Under the pieces are notes generated by a model. The model worked only from the letters and a program-made list of their open reading frames with translations. It did not search any database and was not told the DNA's origin. Made by a program: the position numbers and the translations under genes. Below are positions 26,114 through 33,769 of a DNA stretch of 49,739 nt, piece by piece. Every line of letters starts with the position of its first letter. Within the stretch, counting starts at the first letter, position 1. Source of the stretch: CAZFLD01 sp964519835 (GTDB lineage Bacteria; Spirochaetota; Spirochaetia; DSM-27196; CAZFLD01); the NCBI GenBank assembly GCA_964519835.1, contig CAZFLD010000028.1:1-49739 (forward strand), written 5' to 3'.

Positions 26114-26984
26114 GAGCCTCTTCCAGGTGCTCTTCCTGGCTTCTGGTACGACTCCTGATACGGCGTAGACGGCGAATCACGTCGTCGAGGATTATCGCGG
26201 CCTCCTCACGATCGGACATCCGGGGTATATCAACGGTTCCCTCGTAACGAAAGTTCTTCTCCAGGATGTCTCTCTCACGCCTGTACCGATCGGCTTTACC
26301 CGATAGTTCTCGGTTCCTGCGGTTCTCGTTCCAGTTCCGGGACATAAGTGCGGCGGCAAGCTGTGTCAACGCATCGTGGTTGAGCTCCTCTCGCTCGCCG
26401 GAAGCCATTTCCGCCGCTTGGAGATCTACGGCCTTTCGTGCAAGGGACACGGCAAAGTCGACGTTTCCAAAAGAGATCACACCGGGCAGGCGCCGGTACA
26501 TCTGGCTCAGCACGTAAAAGGACTCGACGTGTGCCGGAGCTTGTCGAACTGCTTCGTGGAGCAGATCCCGCATCTCCCCGGCCTTAAAAAGGCTGTTCAG
26601 AACACCCCTTACCTGCGCGGCCTTTCCTATGCTCGCCGACTTCCAAAAATACGCATTGTGATTGGAGGGGTCCGCGTCGATCGCATCTTGGCCCAGACGC
26701 TCGGCCTCTTCGTAGAGCTCCATCGCTCGATCCGTATCACCCGACCGGAACTCGATGGTCGCGCCGAGCTGCATTGTAGCGCGCGCGAGACGCCAAAGGA
26801 CTTCACCGCGGTCTCGACCCGACCGCAGCGACCTCAGGCCACGCTCGAGCTCGGAAATCGCCTCTTCGTAGGCTTCCTCCTCGTACAACGCGTCCGCACG
26901 CTCCAAGACTTCGTCGACCTGACCAAATACCGTGGAAAACACAAGGAGAAACAAAAGACCGACCATACCGATAACTCGACGCAT
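26088..26984 (-). CDS. Exported TPR-repeat protein
   Basis: The 298-residue product has a signal peptide (VIGMVGLLFLLVFSTVFGQ) and then helical repeats. The first (about 25-60) is a clear TPR, with ADALYEEEAYEEAISELERGL, and further repeats contain ELYEEAERLGQDAIDADPSNHNAYFWKSA and VRQAPAHVESFYVLSQMYRRLPGVISFGN. The middle resembles periplasmic TPR proteins of spirochaetes that may act as adaptor scaffolds, but no partner is evident here. A highly charged helical tail rich in Arg and Glu follows. GGAGGAGGT 3 nt upstream of the ATG supports the start strongly. Confidence 0.82.
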   Translation of the reverse strand: MRRVIGMVGLLFLLVFSTVFGQVDEVLERADALYEEEAYEEAISELERGLRSLRSGRDRGEVLWRLARATMQLGATIEFRSGDTDRAMELYEEAERLGQDAIDADPSNHNAYFWKSASIGKAAQVRGVLNSLFKAGEMRDLLHEAVRQAPAHVESFYVLSQMYRRLPGVISFGNVDFAVSLARKAVDLQAAEMASGEREELNHDALTQLAAALMSRNWNENRRNRELSGKADRYRRERDILEKNFRYEGTVDIPRMSDREEAAIILDDVIRRLRRIRSRTRSQEEHLEEALSFRAELR

Positions 26985-27006
26985 AGGACCTCCTCCGCTG
27001 TTTGTG

Positions 27007-27036
27007 ACTCTACGTGCCGGTCCTCCGCCATGTCAA
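27007..27036 (-). promoter_or_regulatory. Probable promoter of the TPR gene
   Basis: On the minus strand a perfect TTGACA (27036-27031), an 18-bp spacer and TAGAGT (27012-27007). The predicted leader of about 15 nt holds the GGAGGAGGT ribosome site (26996-26988). Confidence 0.5.
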
Positions 27037-27070
27037 TGTCGATACGCGGAAAACGGATCCGCTAATCCGC

Positions 27071-27076
27071 TATACT
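27071..27076 (+). promoter_or_regulatory. -10 element 6 nt before the AEC transporter start
   Basis: TATACT at 27071-27076 is followed by 6 nt and GTG 27083. I see no consensus -35 at 16-18 nt. If used, the mRNA would be leaderless. Confidence 0.4.
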
Positions 27077-27082
27077 CGCCGC

Positions 27083-28102
27083 GTGGCCGAACATATATTG
27101 CCTATCGTCTACGGGACACTGCAAATATTCCTCTTGGCCGGAGTCGGGTTTGTACTTCGACGTTTCCTTACATGGGAGTCGGTGTTTTTCCACCGACTTT
27201 CAACGTTTGCGGTTCGTGTCACCCTTCCCGTACTCTTTTTCGCCCGACTCTCGCAAACCGACATAGAGGCCCTGTCGGACGGCCTATTGTTCGTAGGAAT
27301 CGCGCTGTTAATGACCGCTGTGGGAATCCTGGTGGGACTCATCGGTGCGCGCGTCTCGGGCGCCGCGCGGAGTGGGTATCGCCGGCAAACCATCGCATTA
27401 AGCGCCTTTGGAAACAGCGGGTATATGCCCGTCACCGTGACCGAGATATTCGCCGGCACACTCCCCGGCTTTGCGTCCGTGTTCGGCAGAGAGGAACCCG
27501 CGCTCCTGATCGGGGCGTATCTCATCGCTTTTAGTCCCCTCTTGTGGTCGGTGGGCAACTACATCATGACCGGCAAGGGCCGACGCCTTCGGTTGCGAAC
27601 CTTTGTCTCGCCCCCGTTTGTCGGGATCGTGGCGGGTATTTCGGTTCCGTTGCTCGGGTTACACGGCGTCTTTGCCGACCCTCGATTGCCCCTCGCCACC
27701 GTAGTCAACGTGGCCGAACGCCTTGGGAGCGTCACCTTTCCACTGGTGCTTATTGTTGTCGGCTCAATGATTGCCGAATTGGGTCACCCGCGCCACGTGA
27801 GACCTCCGATCAAGGTTATGGCCGCCGTGGTGAGCATCGCCCGATTTCTGGTGCTACCCGGTCTGTTCTGGCTGGTGTACCTGCTGTTCTTAGACCGCCT
27901 TGATGTCGCCCGGCCGGTGATCTGGGTGCTGTTCCTCGAGACCCACGTCCCGCCCGCCACAAATCTCGCCATAATGGCCCGGGACAAAGACGTGGGCCGC
28001 GACGAGGCCGCCTTTGTCTTGTTTGTGACCTATTTGGTCTATCTGGTGCTTTTGCCGGTCTTTATGATGATTTTTTTGGGAATTACGGGGATTCGATTTT
28101 AG
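27083..28102 (+). CDS. AEC-family (auxin efflux carrier-like) transporter
   Basis: The 339-residue product is an inner-membrane protein with about ten hydrophobic helices in the two five-helix halves expected for the AEC family, which exports or takes up organic acids and similar anions. Family-like features are LRRFLTWESVFFHRLSTFAVRVTLPVLFFARL near the N-terminus, ALSAFGNSGYMPV with the helix-breaking N-S-G-Y-M-P, and LETHVPPATNLAIMARD in the second half with a parallel P-P-A-T-N. I chose GTG 27083 because the protein should begin AEHILPIVYGTLQIF; the frame is open upstream to 27014 through the divergent TPR promoter. The substrate cannot be inferred. Confidence 0.85.
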   Translation: MAEHILPIVYGTLQIFLLAGVGFVLRRFLTWESVFFHRLSTFAVRVTLPVLFFARLSQTDIEALSDGLLFVGIALLMTAVGILVGLIGARVSGAARSGYRRQTIALSAFGNSGYMPVTVTEIFAGTLPGFASVFGREEPALLIGAYLIAFSPLLWSVGNYIMTGKGRRLRLRTFVSPPFVGIVAGISVPLLGLHGVFADPRLPLATVVNVAERLGSVTFPLVLIVVGSMIAELGHPRHVRPPIKVMAAVVSIARFLVLPGLFWLVYLLFLDRLDVARPVIWVLFLETHVPPATNLAIMARDKDVGRDEAAFVLFVTYLVYLVLLPVFMMIFLGITGIRF

Positions 28103-28106
28103 GGAC

Positions 28107-28174
28107 ACCGGCCGCAACCGGTTGGAAGTGCTGCGAAGCCTGTAGGTGGCGCGGCATTAGCCACACTCTTCGCA
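28107..28174. terminator. Hairpin cluster between convergent AEC and GAF genes
   Basis: ACCGG-ccgcaa-CCGGT (28107-28122) is followed by a nested hairpin whose outer arms are TGCGAAG (28132-28138) and CTTCGCA (28168-28174) and whose inner arms are GTGGC and GCCAC. No T-tract follows on either strand, so a terminator role is plausible but unproven. Confidence 0.4.
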
Positions 28175-28181
28175 ACAGTTC

Positions 28182-28667
28182 TCACAAATTGCGCGGCATA
28201 AGCGGCACCAGCATTCGCGCAAGGCGCTCGAGGAATACCCTGTCTTCCTCTGAGAACGCGTCCTTGGTGTGCGAGTCGATGTCGATCTCACCCAGAAACT
28301 CTTCGCCGTCGAGCACCGGAACTACAATCTCCGATTTCACGTGCATGCTGCACGATAGGTAGTTATCCTGGGATACAACGTCCGCGACTGTCAGCGTTTT
28401 GTGGCCCGCCGCGACTTGGCCACAGATACCGCGGCCGTATGGAATACGAACGTGTTCGGTTGCCTCGCCGTAGTACGGGCCAAGAATGACCTCTTGGCGA
28501 CGCGGAACGGCAAAGTAGAAGCCAAACCAGTCATAGTGGGGAATCGCACGCCCAAGAAGGTCACAGAGGCGTTGCAACCGGCTCAACGCGTCTGAGTCGT
28601 CACTGACGACCCCAGACGCCTCGGCCTCCAGTTTAGACCAGTGCAGGAACGCCGGCTCGGACTTCAT
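28182..28667 (-). CDS. GAF-domain protein resembling free methionine-(R)-sulfoxide reductase
   Basis: The 161-residue product is a single GAF domain. Its sequence follows free Met-(R)-sulfoxide reductase (fRMsr/MsrC) in order: YDWFGFYF, LGPYYGEATEHVRIPYGRGICGQ, VADVVSQDNYLSCSMHVKSEIVVPV, GEIDIDSHTKDAFSEED. The cysteine of GICG and the catalytic-position cysteine of LSCS are present; the third cysteine of the family, before the IPYGRG block, is replaced (ATEHV). Activity with two of three cysteines is plausible but unproven; it could instead be a sensor GAF. Its ATG overlaps the stop of the upstream DOMON lipoprotein gene (ATGA). Confidence 0.78.
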   Translation of the reverse strand: MKSEPAFLHWSKLEAEASGVVSDDSDALSRLQRLCDLLGRAIPHYDWFGFYFAVPRRQEVILGPYYGEATEHVRIPYGRGICGQVAAGHKTLTVADVVSQDNYLSCSMHVKSEIVVPVLDGEEFLGEIDIDSHTKDAFSEEDRVFLERLARMLVPLMPRNL

Positions 28668-29356
28668 GGTACGGCAAAGGACACCGCCGTCCGGAACTGG
28701 TGATAGGTCGTAACGTCGTCGGCGTTGTTTGGGCCGTAGGCCAACAGGACCGAGTATTCGGTGCCGCGCTCCAAAGCCTTGTCGTACTCATCACCGCTGT
28801 TTAACGGCATCCGAAAGCCGATTGACGTAGCTCCATCGGCCTCTGTTCCGGTAACGTTGGACAGGTTCCGGCTCCCGCCCAGAGACTCATCACTGCTGTG
28901 GGCCGTCATGGCGTTGCCATAATGGTCTTCCACGGTTGCCACATTACCGGTCACATACCCGATGACCAAATTGGCGCCCTGCATACCGCGCTCCGGGTCA
29001 AATCCCACCGCAACCCAACCCGTCGTCGGTGCCTCCACCTCTACATCGAGTGATTCGCCTACAACACGATAGCGGAAGATCATTCCATCGGCCGTGATCT
29101 CCTCAAAGCCTGGGTTTTCGGGAAAGTCGGTTTCGTTTTCGTTCGCGACCCCGGGCGTGTCGCCGCCACCCGCTTGTTCCATGCCATTCCCGGTGTCATC
29201 GCCGTCGTTCTCATCTGAAGCGCCCTGCGACTGGTCGGCAAATTCAGCCGCCTCTTGGTCTTCGGAACCGGATTCCGCTTCACCCGACCCGCACGCGACC
29301 ACAAACACCAACGCAAATATGACAAACAACAGACCCCAAACCATGCTTCTGTTCAT
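28664..29356 (-). CDS. Lipoprotein with a DOMON-like domain
   Basis: The 230-residue product has a signal peptide with lipobox (FVVAC, Cys22), a disordered acidic stretch (about 25-85) and a beta-sandwich domain of about 140 residues. APTTGWVAVGFDPERGMQGANLVIGYV is the DOMON signature (W-x-A-x-G-F plus M-x-G-A-x-x-x-I-G), with a later HSSDESLGG and STRM-like beta strands. DOMON domains bind heme or sugars and often take part in extracellular electron transfer. GAGGA 6 nt before ATG supports the start. It is followed by a fRMsr-like gene with an ATGA overlap, so a link to oxidant handling is possible. Confidence 0.8.
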   Translation of the reverse strand: MNRSMVWGLLFVIFALVFVVACGSGEAESGSEDQEAAEFADQSQGASDENDGDDTGNGMEQAGGGDTPGVANENETDFPENPGFEEITADGMIFRYRVVGESLDVEVEAPTTGWVAVGFDPERGMQGANLVIGYVTGNVATVEDHYGNAMTAHSSDESLGGSRNLSNVTGTEADGATSIGFRMPLNSGDEYDKALERGTEYSVLLAYGPNNADDVTTYHQFRTAVSFAVP

Positions 29357-29468
29357 AACGTATCCTCGCTATCGGCTTTTCTGAGCATTCGTTCGCCAAT
29401 ATACTAAGGGTTGTCCGTCGTGGGGAAGCAACGTTCGATCGGACACATACCAATCACGAGGGATTCTT

Positions 29469-30689
29469 GTGCTACGCTCTAATCCAAACTACGCAAAGCT
29501 CCATTCGGGCTATCTGTTCAGCACCATCGAGAAAAAAGTTGCCGATTTTCAAAAACGGAGGCCCGAGGTCGACGTTATTAAGCTCGGAATAGGAGATGTT
29601 ACGGGGCCGCTGTCCGCGAGTGTGGTCCGAGCGTTCCAGGCGGGGATCGACGAAATGGCGTCGGCCAAAGCTTTTCGCGGCTATGGACCCTATGAAGGTT
29701 ACGAATTTCTGCGCCACGCAATTGCTGAGTCCGACTTTTGGTCCCGAGGCGTGGAAATCGGAGACGACGAGATCTACGTCTCCGACGGTGCCAAGTGTGA
29801 CACGGGCAATTTCCAGGAGTTGTTCGCGCATGACGCAACAGTCGCGGTACCGGACCCGGTGTACCCGGTTTACGTAGACACCAACGTGATGGCCGGCAGA
29901 AGCGGCGGTTTTGACAATGGCCGCTACCGCGGAATCGTCTACGTGGACGGCAATCCGGACAACGACTTTGCCCCACGGCCCACGGACGATCTCGATGCTG
30001 ATCTGGTCTACCTCTGCTTTCCAAACAACCCAACCGGCGCAACCGCCGACCGCGACAGACTCGCCGCGTGGGTAAGTCACGCCAAGGACAGGGGTAGTCT
30101 TATTCTTTTTGATGCCGCCTACGAGGCATTTATTCGCGATCCAGACCTTCCTCACTCGATCTTTGAGATTCCAGGGGCTCGGGAGGTCGCCGTAGAGTTT
30201 CGGAGCCTGTCAAAGACCGCCGGCTTCACCGGAGTCCGACTCGCGTACACCGTCGTCCCTCGGGAGCTTACCGTCTCCGGACCGGCGGGCGCCCTCGCCG
30301 TCGCCGACCTGTGGCGCCGGCGCCAAGCTACCAAGTTCAATGGCGTGTCTTACCCGGTCCAAAAGGCCGCAGCCGCGGTGTTTACCCCTGAGGGCCGGCG
30401 TGAGGTCACAAAGACGACCGACGCGTATCTAAAAAACGCCGCACACATCAAATCCACAATGGAGCAAAAGGGCTATCGCGTGTGGGGTGGTGACAATGCT
30501 CCCTACGTGTGGATCGAAACAAAGGGCGACGCATGGGAGTTCTTCGACATGCTGCTCGAGGAGGCGGGCGTTGTGGTCACTCCCGGCGTGGGCTTTGGCA
30601 GGAACGGTGAGGGATTTATCCGCATCAGCGCCTTTACCACTTCCGACAAGGTGGCCGCGGCCCTTGCACGCATAGACTCCGTTCTTTAG
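29469..30689 (+). CDS. dapL: LL-diaminopimelate aminotransferase
   Basis: DapL converts tetrahydrodipicolinate directly to LL-diaminopimelate with glutamate as amino donor, bypassing the succinylase and acetylase routes to lysine and peptidoglycan. The 406-residue PLP enzyme shows NPNYAKLHSGYLFSTI at its start, LGIGDVTGPL, FRGYGPYEGYEFLR, VSDGAKCDTGNFQELF, PVYPVYVDTNVMAGR, YLCFPNNPTGA, DAAYEAFI and the PLP lysine region RSLSKTAGFTGVR. These are the diagnostic DapL blocks. The start is GTG 29469 with GAGGG 6 nt upstream. A strong hairpin begins at the stop codon. Confidence 0.95.
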   Translation: MLRSNPNYAKLHSGYLFSTIEKKVADFQKRRPEVDVIKLGIGDVTGPLSASVVRAFQAGIDEMASAKAFRGYGPYEGYEFLRHAIAESDFWSRGVEIGDDEIYVSDGAKCDTGNFQELFAHDATVAVPDPVYPVYVDTNVMAGRSGGFDNGRYRGIVYVDGNPDNDFAPRPTDDLDADLVYLCFPNNPTGATADRDRLAAWVSHAKDRGSLILFDAAYEAFIRDPDLPHSIFEIPGAREVAVEFRSLSKTAGFTGVRLAYTVVPRELTVSGPAGALAVADLWRRRQATKFNGVSYPVQKAAAAVFTPEGRREVTKTTDAYLKNAAHIKSTMEQKGYRVWGGDNAPYVWIETKGDAWEFFDMLLEEAGVVVTPGVGFGRNGEGFIRISAFTTSDKVAAALARIDSVL

Positions 30690-30715
30690 TGGGTCAGGCA
30701 CGCCTGTTCACCCAC
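30689..30715 (+). terminator. Hairpin directly after dapL
   Basis: GTGGGT-CAGGC-AC-GCCTG-TTC-ACCCAC forms an 11-bp stem with one 3-nt bulge, beginning at the last base of the dapL stop codon. It is not followed by a T-tract and ends 4 nt before the -35 of the next promoter. Confidence 0.5.
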
Positions 30716-30718
30716 AAC

Positions 30719-30747
30719 TTGACGGGGGTGTCGGAGAAGTCTATTCT
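30719..30747 (+). promoter_or_regulatory. Promoter of the adenylate cyclase operon
   Basis: TTGACG (30719-30724), a 17-bp spacer and TATTCT (30742-30747). The expected leader is about 67 nt and ends with AGGAGG 4 nt before ATG 30821. Confidence 0.6.
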
Positions 30748-30820
30748 GATTCCGGTAATCATCTACAATAGTCCTACCTCTCATGCGCCCTAAGCGCCTG
30801 ATGCAGCACTAGGAGGCAAT

Positions 30821-32311
30821 ATGGGCAACAAGACTCGCTTCGTGCCGATAACGCGCAAGGTTGCCGCCATCATAGTTATTAGCTTGGTCCTTGGAATTGG
30901 CGCAATCACCTTCTTTTTTGCCCGGTCCCTTTCCACAACAATCGAGTCCGGCACCGCGGACAACATGACCACACAATCCGACATCCTGTATCAGGCGATC
31001 GAAGCTTTTATGCTTCCCGGAGAGGCCACCCTGGCCGTGGATTTTTTTGACGGCATCGCCAACATTACGCCGGACTACGATATCCGCCTGTATCGCACCA
31101 CCGGCGTCCGCGCCTTCTCGGACAATCAAACCATAGAACGCGTAAACGAAGTCCTCGGCTTCCAGGGGTTTGCTCTAAAAGACGATCCGGATGACAACCC
31201 CATGAGGATTGTGGGCAATCCCAATTTCGAGCGTGTGGCTCGGCCACCTACCGAGGAGGTCTTTGTCACCGAGACCGACCCCGAGACCGGTGTTACGATC
31301 CTTCGTGCATACAAGCCGCTCTTGAACCTGCCGGTATGCACGGAATGCCACGGCTCCGATCACACAATCCGTGGCGTCATCGACATTCGAAACGACATCA
31401 CGGACTCCGTTATTGCTCAGCGTGACTCGATTATCATCTCGAGCGGCTTTTTCCTCGGAATTGTTCTGTTTTTGACGATTGTCCTTACCTTCTTTTTGCG
31501 CCGCTCAGTCATCCGACCCGTGCAGAAAATCGGACAGGTCTGCGCGCTGGTGACCGACGGCGACTTTGACGTGCGCGTCGATTACTCCGCCAACGACGAG
31601 ATAGGAAGGCTCGGCGGCACAGTCAACAAAATGGTCACGGGATTGCACGAGCGCTTTGAGCTCTCCAAGTTTGTTTCTACTTCGACCATCGCATCGCTCA
31701 CGGAAGACCGGCAGGCCAAAGACGCAAACATTACGATGTTTTTTACCGATATCCGAGGATTCACATCGTATTCGGAACAGAACAATCCGGAGACCGTTGT
31801 CACCAGCCTCAACGAGATCATGGTATTCCAAAGCGACATTATCCAAGACGAGGGCGGCGACATCGACAAGTACGTCGGTGATGAGATATTTGCCCTGTTT
31901 ACCGGCGAGAACCAAGAAGAGCGAGCATGTCGGGCGGCATTTCGCATCGTTGAGGCAATGTCGCAGACAAAGGATCCTCGGTTTTTTGGACTCGAGGTGG
32001 GGGTTGGAATCAACCGTGGTGGTGTCATAGTCGGAATGGTTGGCTCCGACCAAAGGGCTGATTTTACAGTGATAGGGGACAACGTCAACTTGGCGGCCCG
32101 ACTCTGCAGCGCCGCAGGTCCGGGTGAGGTTATCGTAACGGAAACGCTGCTGGCGGCGGTTGTCGACACCGTAAAGGCCGAAGGGCCGTACTCGATGCGG
32201 GTCAAGGGTAAAAAAGAACCGGTCCGAGTGTACAAAATCGTCGCTCCGGATACGAGCCGGTCGGAAAACGCCGCATCGCGGATTGACACATTAGAGGGTG
32301 GATCAGAATGA
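30821..32311 (+). CDS. Membrane-bound class III adenylate cyclase with periplasmic heme-c-binding domain
   Basis: The 496-residue product has a first transmembrane helix (about 12-34) and a periplasmic domain of about 165 residues ending in a c-heme motif, CTECH (Cys173, Cys176, His177), as in DUF3365/Tll0287-type sensor domains. A second helix (205-226), a HAMP domain (228-280) and a class III cyclase domain (about 300-475) follow. The metal aspartates are Asp310 (FFTDIRGFT) and Asp354 (YVGDEIF). Lys350 and Asp414 occupy the two purine-selecting positions and favour ATP; Asn422 and Arg427 match the transition-state residues. A heme-gated cAMP producer is the best reading. The stop overlaps the P460 gene as ATGA. 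Confidence 0.9.
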   Translation: MGNKTRFVPITRKVAAIIVISLVLGIGAITFFFARSLSTTIESGTADNMTTQSDILYQAIEAFMLPGEATLAVDFFDGIANITPDYDIRLYRTTGVRAFSDNQTIERVNEVLGFQGFALKDDPDDNPMRIVGNPNFERVARPPTEEVFVTETDPETGVTILRAYKPLLNLPVCTECHGSDHTIRGVIDIRNDITDSVIAQRDSIIISSGFFLGIVLFLTIVLTFFLRRSVIRPVQKIGQVCALVTDGDFDVRVDYSANDEIGRLGGTVNKMVTGLHERFELSKFVSTSTIASLTEDRQAKDANITMFFTDIRGFTSYSEQNNPETVVTSLNEIMVFQSDIIQDEGGDIDKYVGDEIFALFTGENQEERACRAAFRIVEAMSQTKDPRFFGLEVGVGINRGGVIVGMVGSDQRADFTVIGDNVNLAARLCSAAGPGEVIVTETLLAAVVDTVKAEGPYSMRVKGKKEPVRVYKIVAPDTSRSENAASRIDTLEGGSE

Positions 32312-32850
32312 GACGAATTACCGGCATGCCCGTACCGGCCGGCCTGTTTTTGACGACATGTTTACTAATTACCGCAGGCTGCGCGGAGGAAGAGGCGGCG
32401 ACGTTGGTAGATCCGAATTACCGTGAATGGTCCCAAACCGTGCCGGATACCATCCGTGGTCAGGTCCCAGGCCACGGTGACACCCTGCGGCGTATCTACA
32501 TCAACGACGTGGGCACGGCGGTTGTAACAACGGAGGACGAAAACGGCGCGGTAGACTACGACTACCCGGCCGGCACCGTCATTGTAAAAGAGGCCTTCAA
32601 CGAGGAACCGACTACGAACGAGAGTCCCGACGCAATAACCGCGATGGTCAAGTCACCGGGCACCGACGAAGCGCGTGGCGGCTGGATATGGATATCTAAA
32701 GATCCGGAGACGGGCGCCGAGGACCGGAGTCTCGGGGATTTTTGCCTGACCTGCCACGAAAGCGCCAATGAAGAGCACCCCTACGGCGGTCGGAACGTAA
32801 ACGGCGAGTTCAGGGACTTTGTCTTTTACCCCTATCGCGGCGACTCGTAG
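32308..32850 (+). CDS. Cytochrome P460-family lipoprotein
   Basis: The 180-residue product has a signal peptide and lipobox (ITAGC, Cys25), then a compact domain with DTLRRIYINDVGTAV, YPAGTVIVKEAF, GGWIWISKDPETG and a C-terminal c-heme motif CLTCH (Cys146, Cys149, His150), the order found in cytochrome P460 and cytochrome c'-beta proteins. These bind or oxidise small nitrogen species such as hydroxylamine or NO. It probably sits lipid-anchored in the periplasm facing the sensor domain of the upstream cyclase, with which it is coupled by an ATGA overlap. Partner or ligand-delivery roles are inference. Confidence 0.85.
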   Translation: MRRITGMPVPAGLFLTTCLLITAGCAEEEAATLVDPNYREWSQTVPDTIRGQVPGHGDTLRRIYINDVGTAVVTTEDENGAVDYDYPAGTVIVKEAFNEEPTTNESPDAITAMVKSPGTDEARGGWIWISKDPETGAEDRSLGDFCLTCHESANEEHPYGGRNVNGEFRDFVFYPYRGDS

Positions 32851-33769
32851 GAAGACAACTCGCTGCGCTTGGGCGGCCGCGGCGATCTTTCTCCTCGTAG
32901 CAGTTTCCTGCGCGAAAAACCCGGGCAACCCACTAAGGCCGGCGATTCGCTCCACAGACGACGTAACCGCAGTGTGGTCGTTTTTCGAGGCTGAGCTCAC
33001 GGCCCGGCACTTTGTAGTCAATTCTGCCTCAACCGTTGACTCTTCACTGCACCTCAGGGACAAGCTGCTTTCCGGCGAGGCCCATATCGGCATTGCGTCT
33101 CTGGACACCCTGGTTGTGCACTTGCGGCTTGATTCCGACAACAATCGTGCCGCCCACCTCGAACAGCTAAATACTCTAGACCAAGAGAAAGGCGTGCGCT
33201 GGCTTACCACCCTGCCCTTCTCGAGCGAAATCAACTTCTTTGTGTCGCCCCACACCCGTGACGCGCTCGTCGGCGGTGTGGCTGCGGCCACGGGTAATGA
33301 CGCATCGGACCGTTCCGTGGATGCGCCTGGACATGCCGGAATTGCCGGTTTGGCTTCGTTTGAAAACAGAGTCCTTTACCGGGGCCCGGCGATCCTGCTG
33401 ATCGGTGAGGAGTATTTGCCGCGAATCGACGCGATCTACGGCCTCGACATCCCACGGTCAAGCCTCGTAGCCGCAACTCCCGCAGGCGGCGTGTTCGGTG
33501 CAGGCGCCGCTGCAGGCGGATCGGGCGATCACGGCCCCGCCGCAGCGCAAAGCCACAACCAGATTATCGTGGACGTCTTGCCTGCCGCCGCGAACCGCCC
33601 GGGCACCGTGCAGCTGCGGGACGAGCGCGGAGCGATAGTTCGTGGCGTTCCGGTGGTTGGTGTGGAGGTGGCGTTGCTGTCCGAGTACCCCGAGCTCGAG
33701 ATGCTTCTGACCGAGTTGGCGGACAAAATCGACGCGGTTGCCGTTGCCGAGGCGCGCCGCGCCGACTAA
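32819..33769 (+). CDS. Lipoprotein, possibly periplasmic solute-binding-like
   Basis: The 316-residue product has a signal peptide with lipobox (VAVSC, Cys31). Its mature part contains LLSGEAHIGIASLDTLVVHLRLD and LTTLPFSSEINFFVSPHTRDALVGG, which recall type 2 periplasmic solute-binding proteins but do not let me name a ligand. A Gly/Ala-rich stretch (near 225-245) may be a linker. The only usable start in frame is TTG 32819, 32 nt inside the P460 gene, with a modest AGGG 3 nt upstream; no ATG or GTG precedes the lipobox. The stop shares four bases with the convergent MFS gene. It is likely the third gene of the cyclase operon. Confidence 0.68.
   Translation: MSFTPIAATRRKTTRCAWAAAAIFLLVAVSCAKNPGNPLRPAIRSTDDVTAVWSFFEAELTARHFVVNSASTVDSSLHLRDKLLSGEAHIGIASLDTLVVHLRLDSDNNRAAHLEQLNTLDQEKGVRWLTTLPFSSEINFFVSPHTRDALVGGVAAATGNDASDRSVDAPGHAGIAGLASFENRVLYRGPAILLIGEEYLPRIDAIYGLDIPRSSLVAATPAGGVFGAGAAAGGSGDHGPAAAQSHNQIIVDVLPAAANRPGTVQLRDERGAIVRGVPVVGVEVALLSEYPELEMLLTELADKIDAVAVAEARRAD

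Noticed and set aside
31505..32289. Minus-strand ORFs opposite the adenylate cyclase
   Set aside because: Serine/threonine-rich shadow translations of a well-supported gene.
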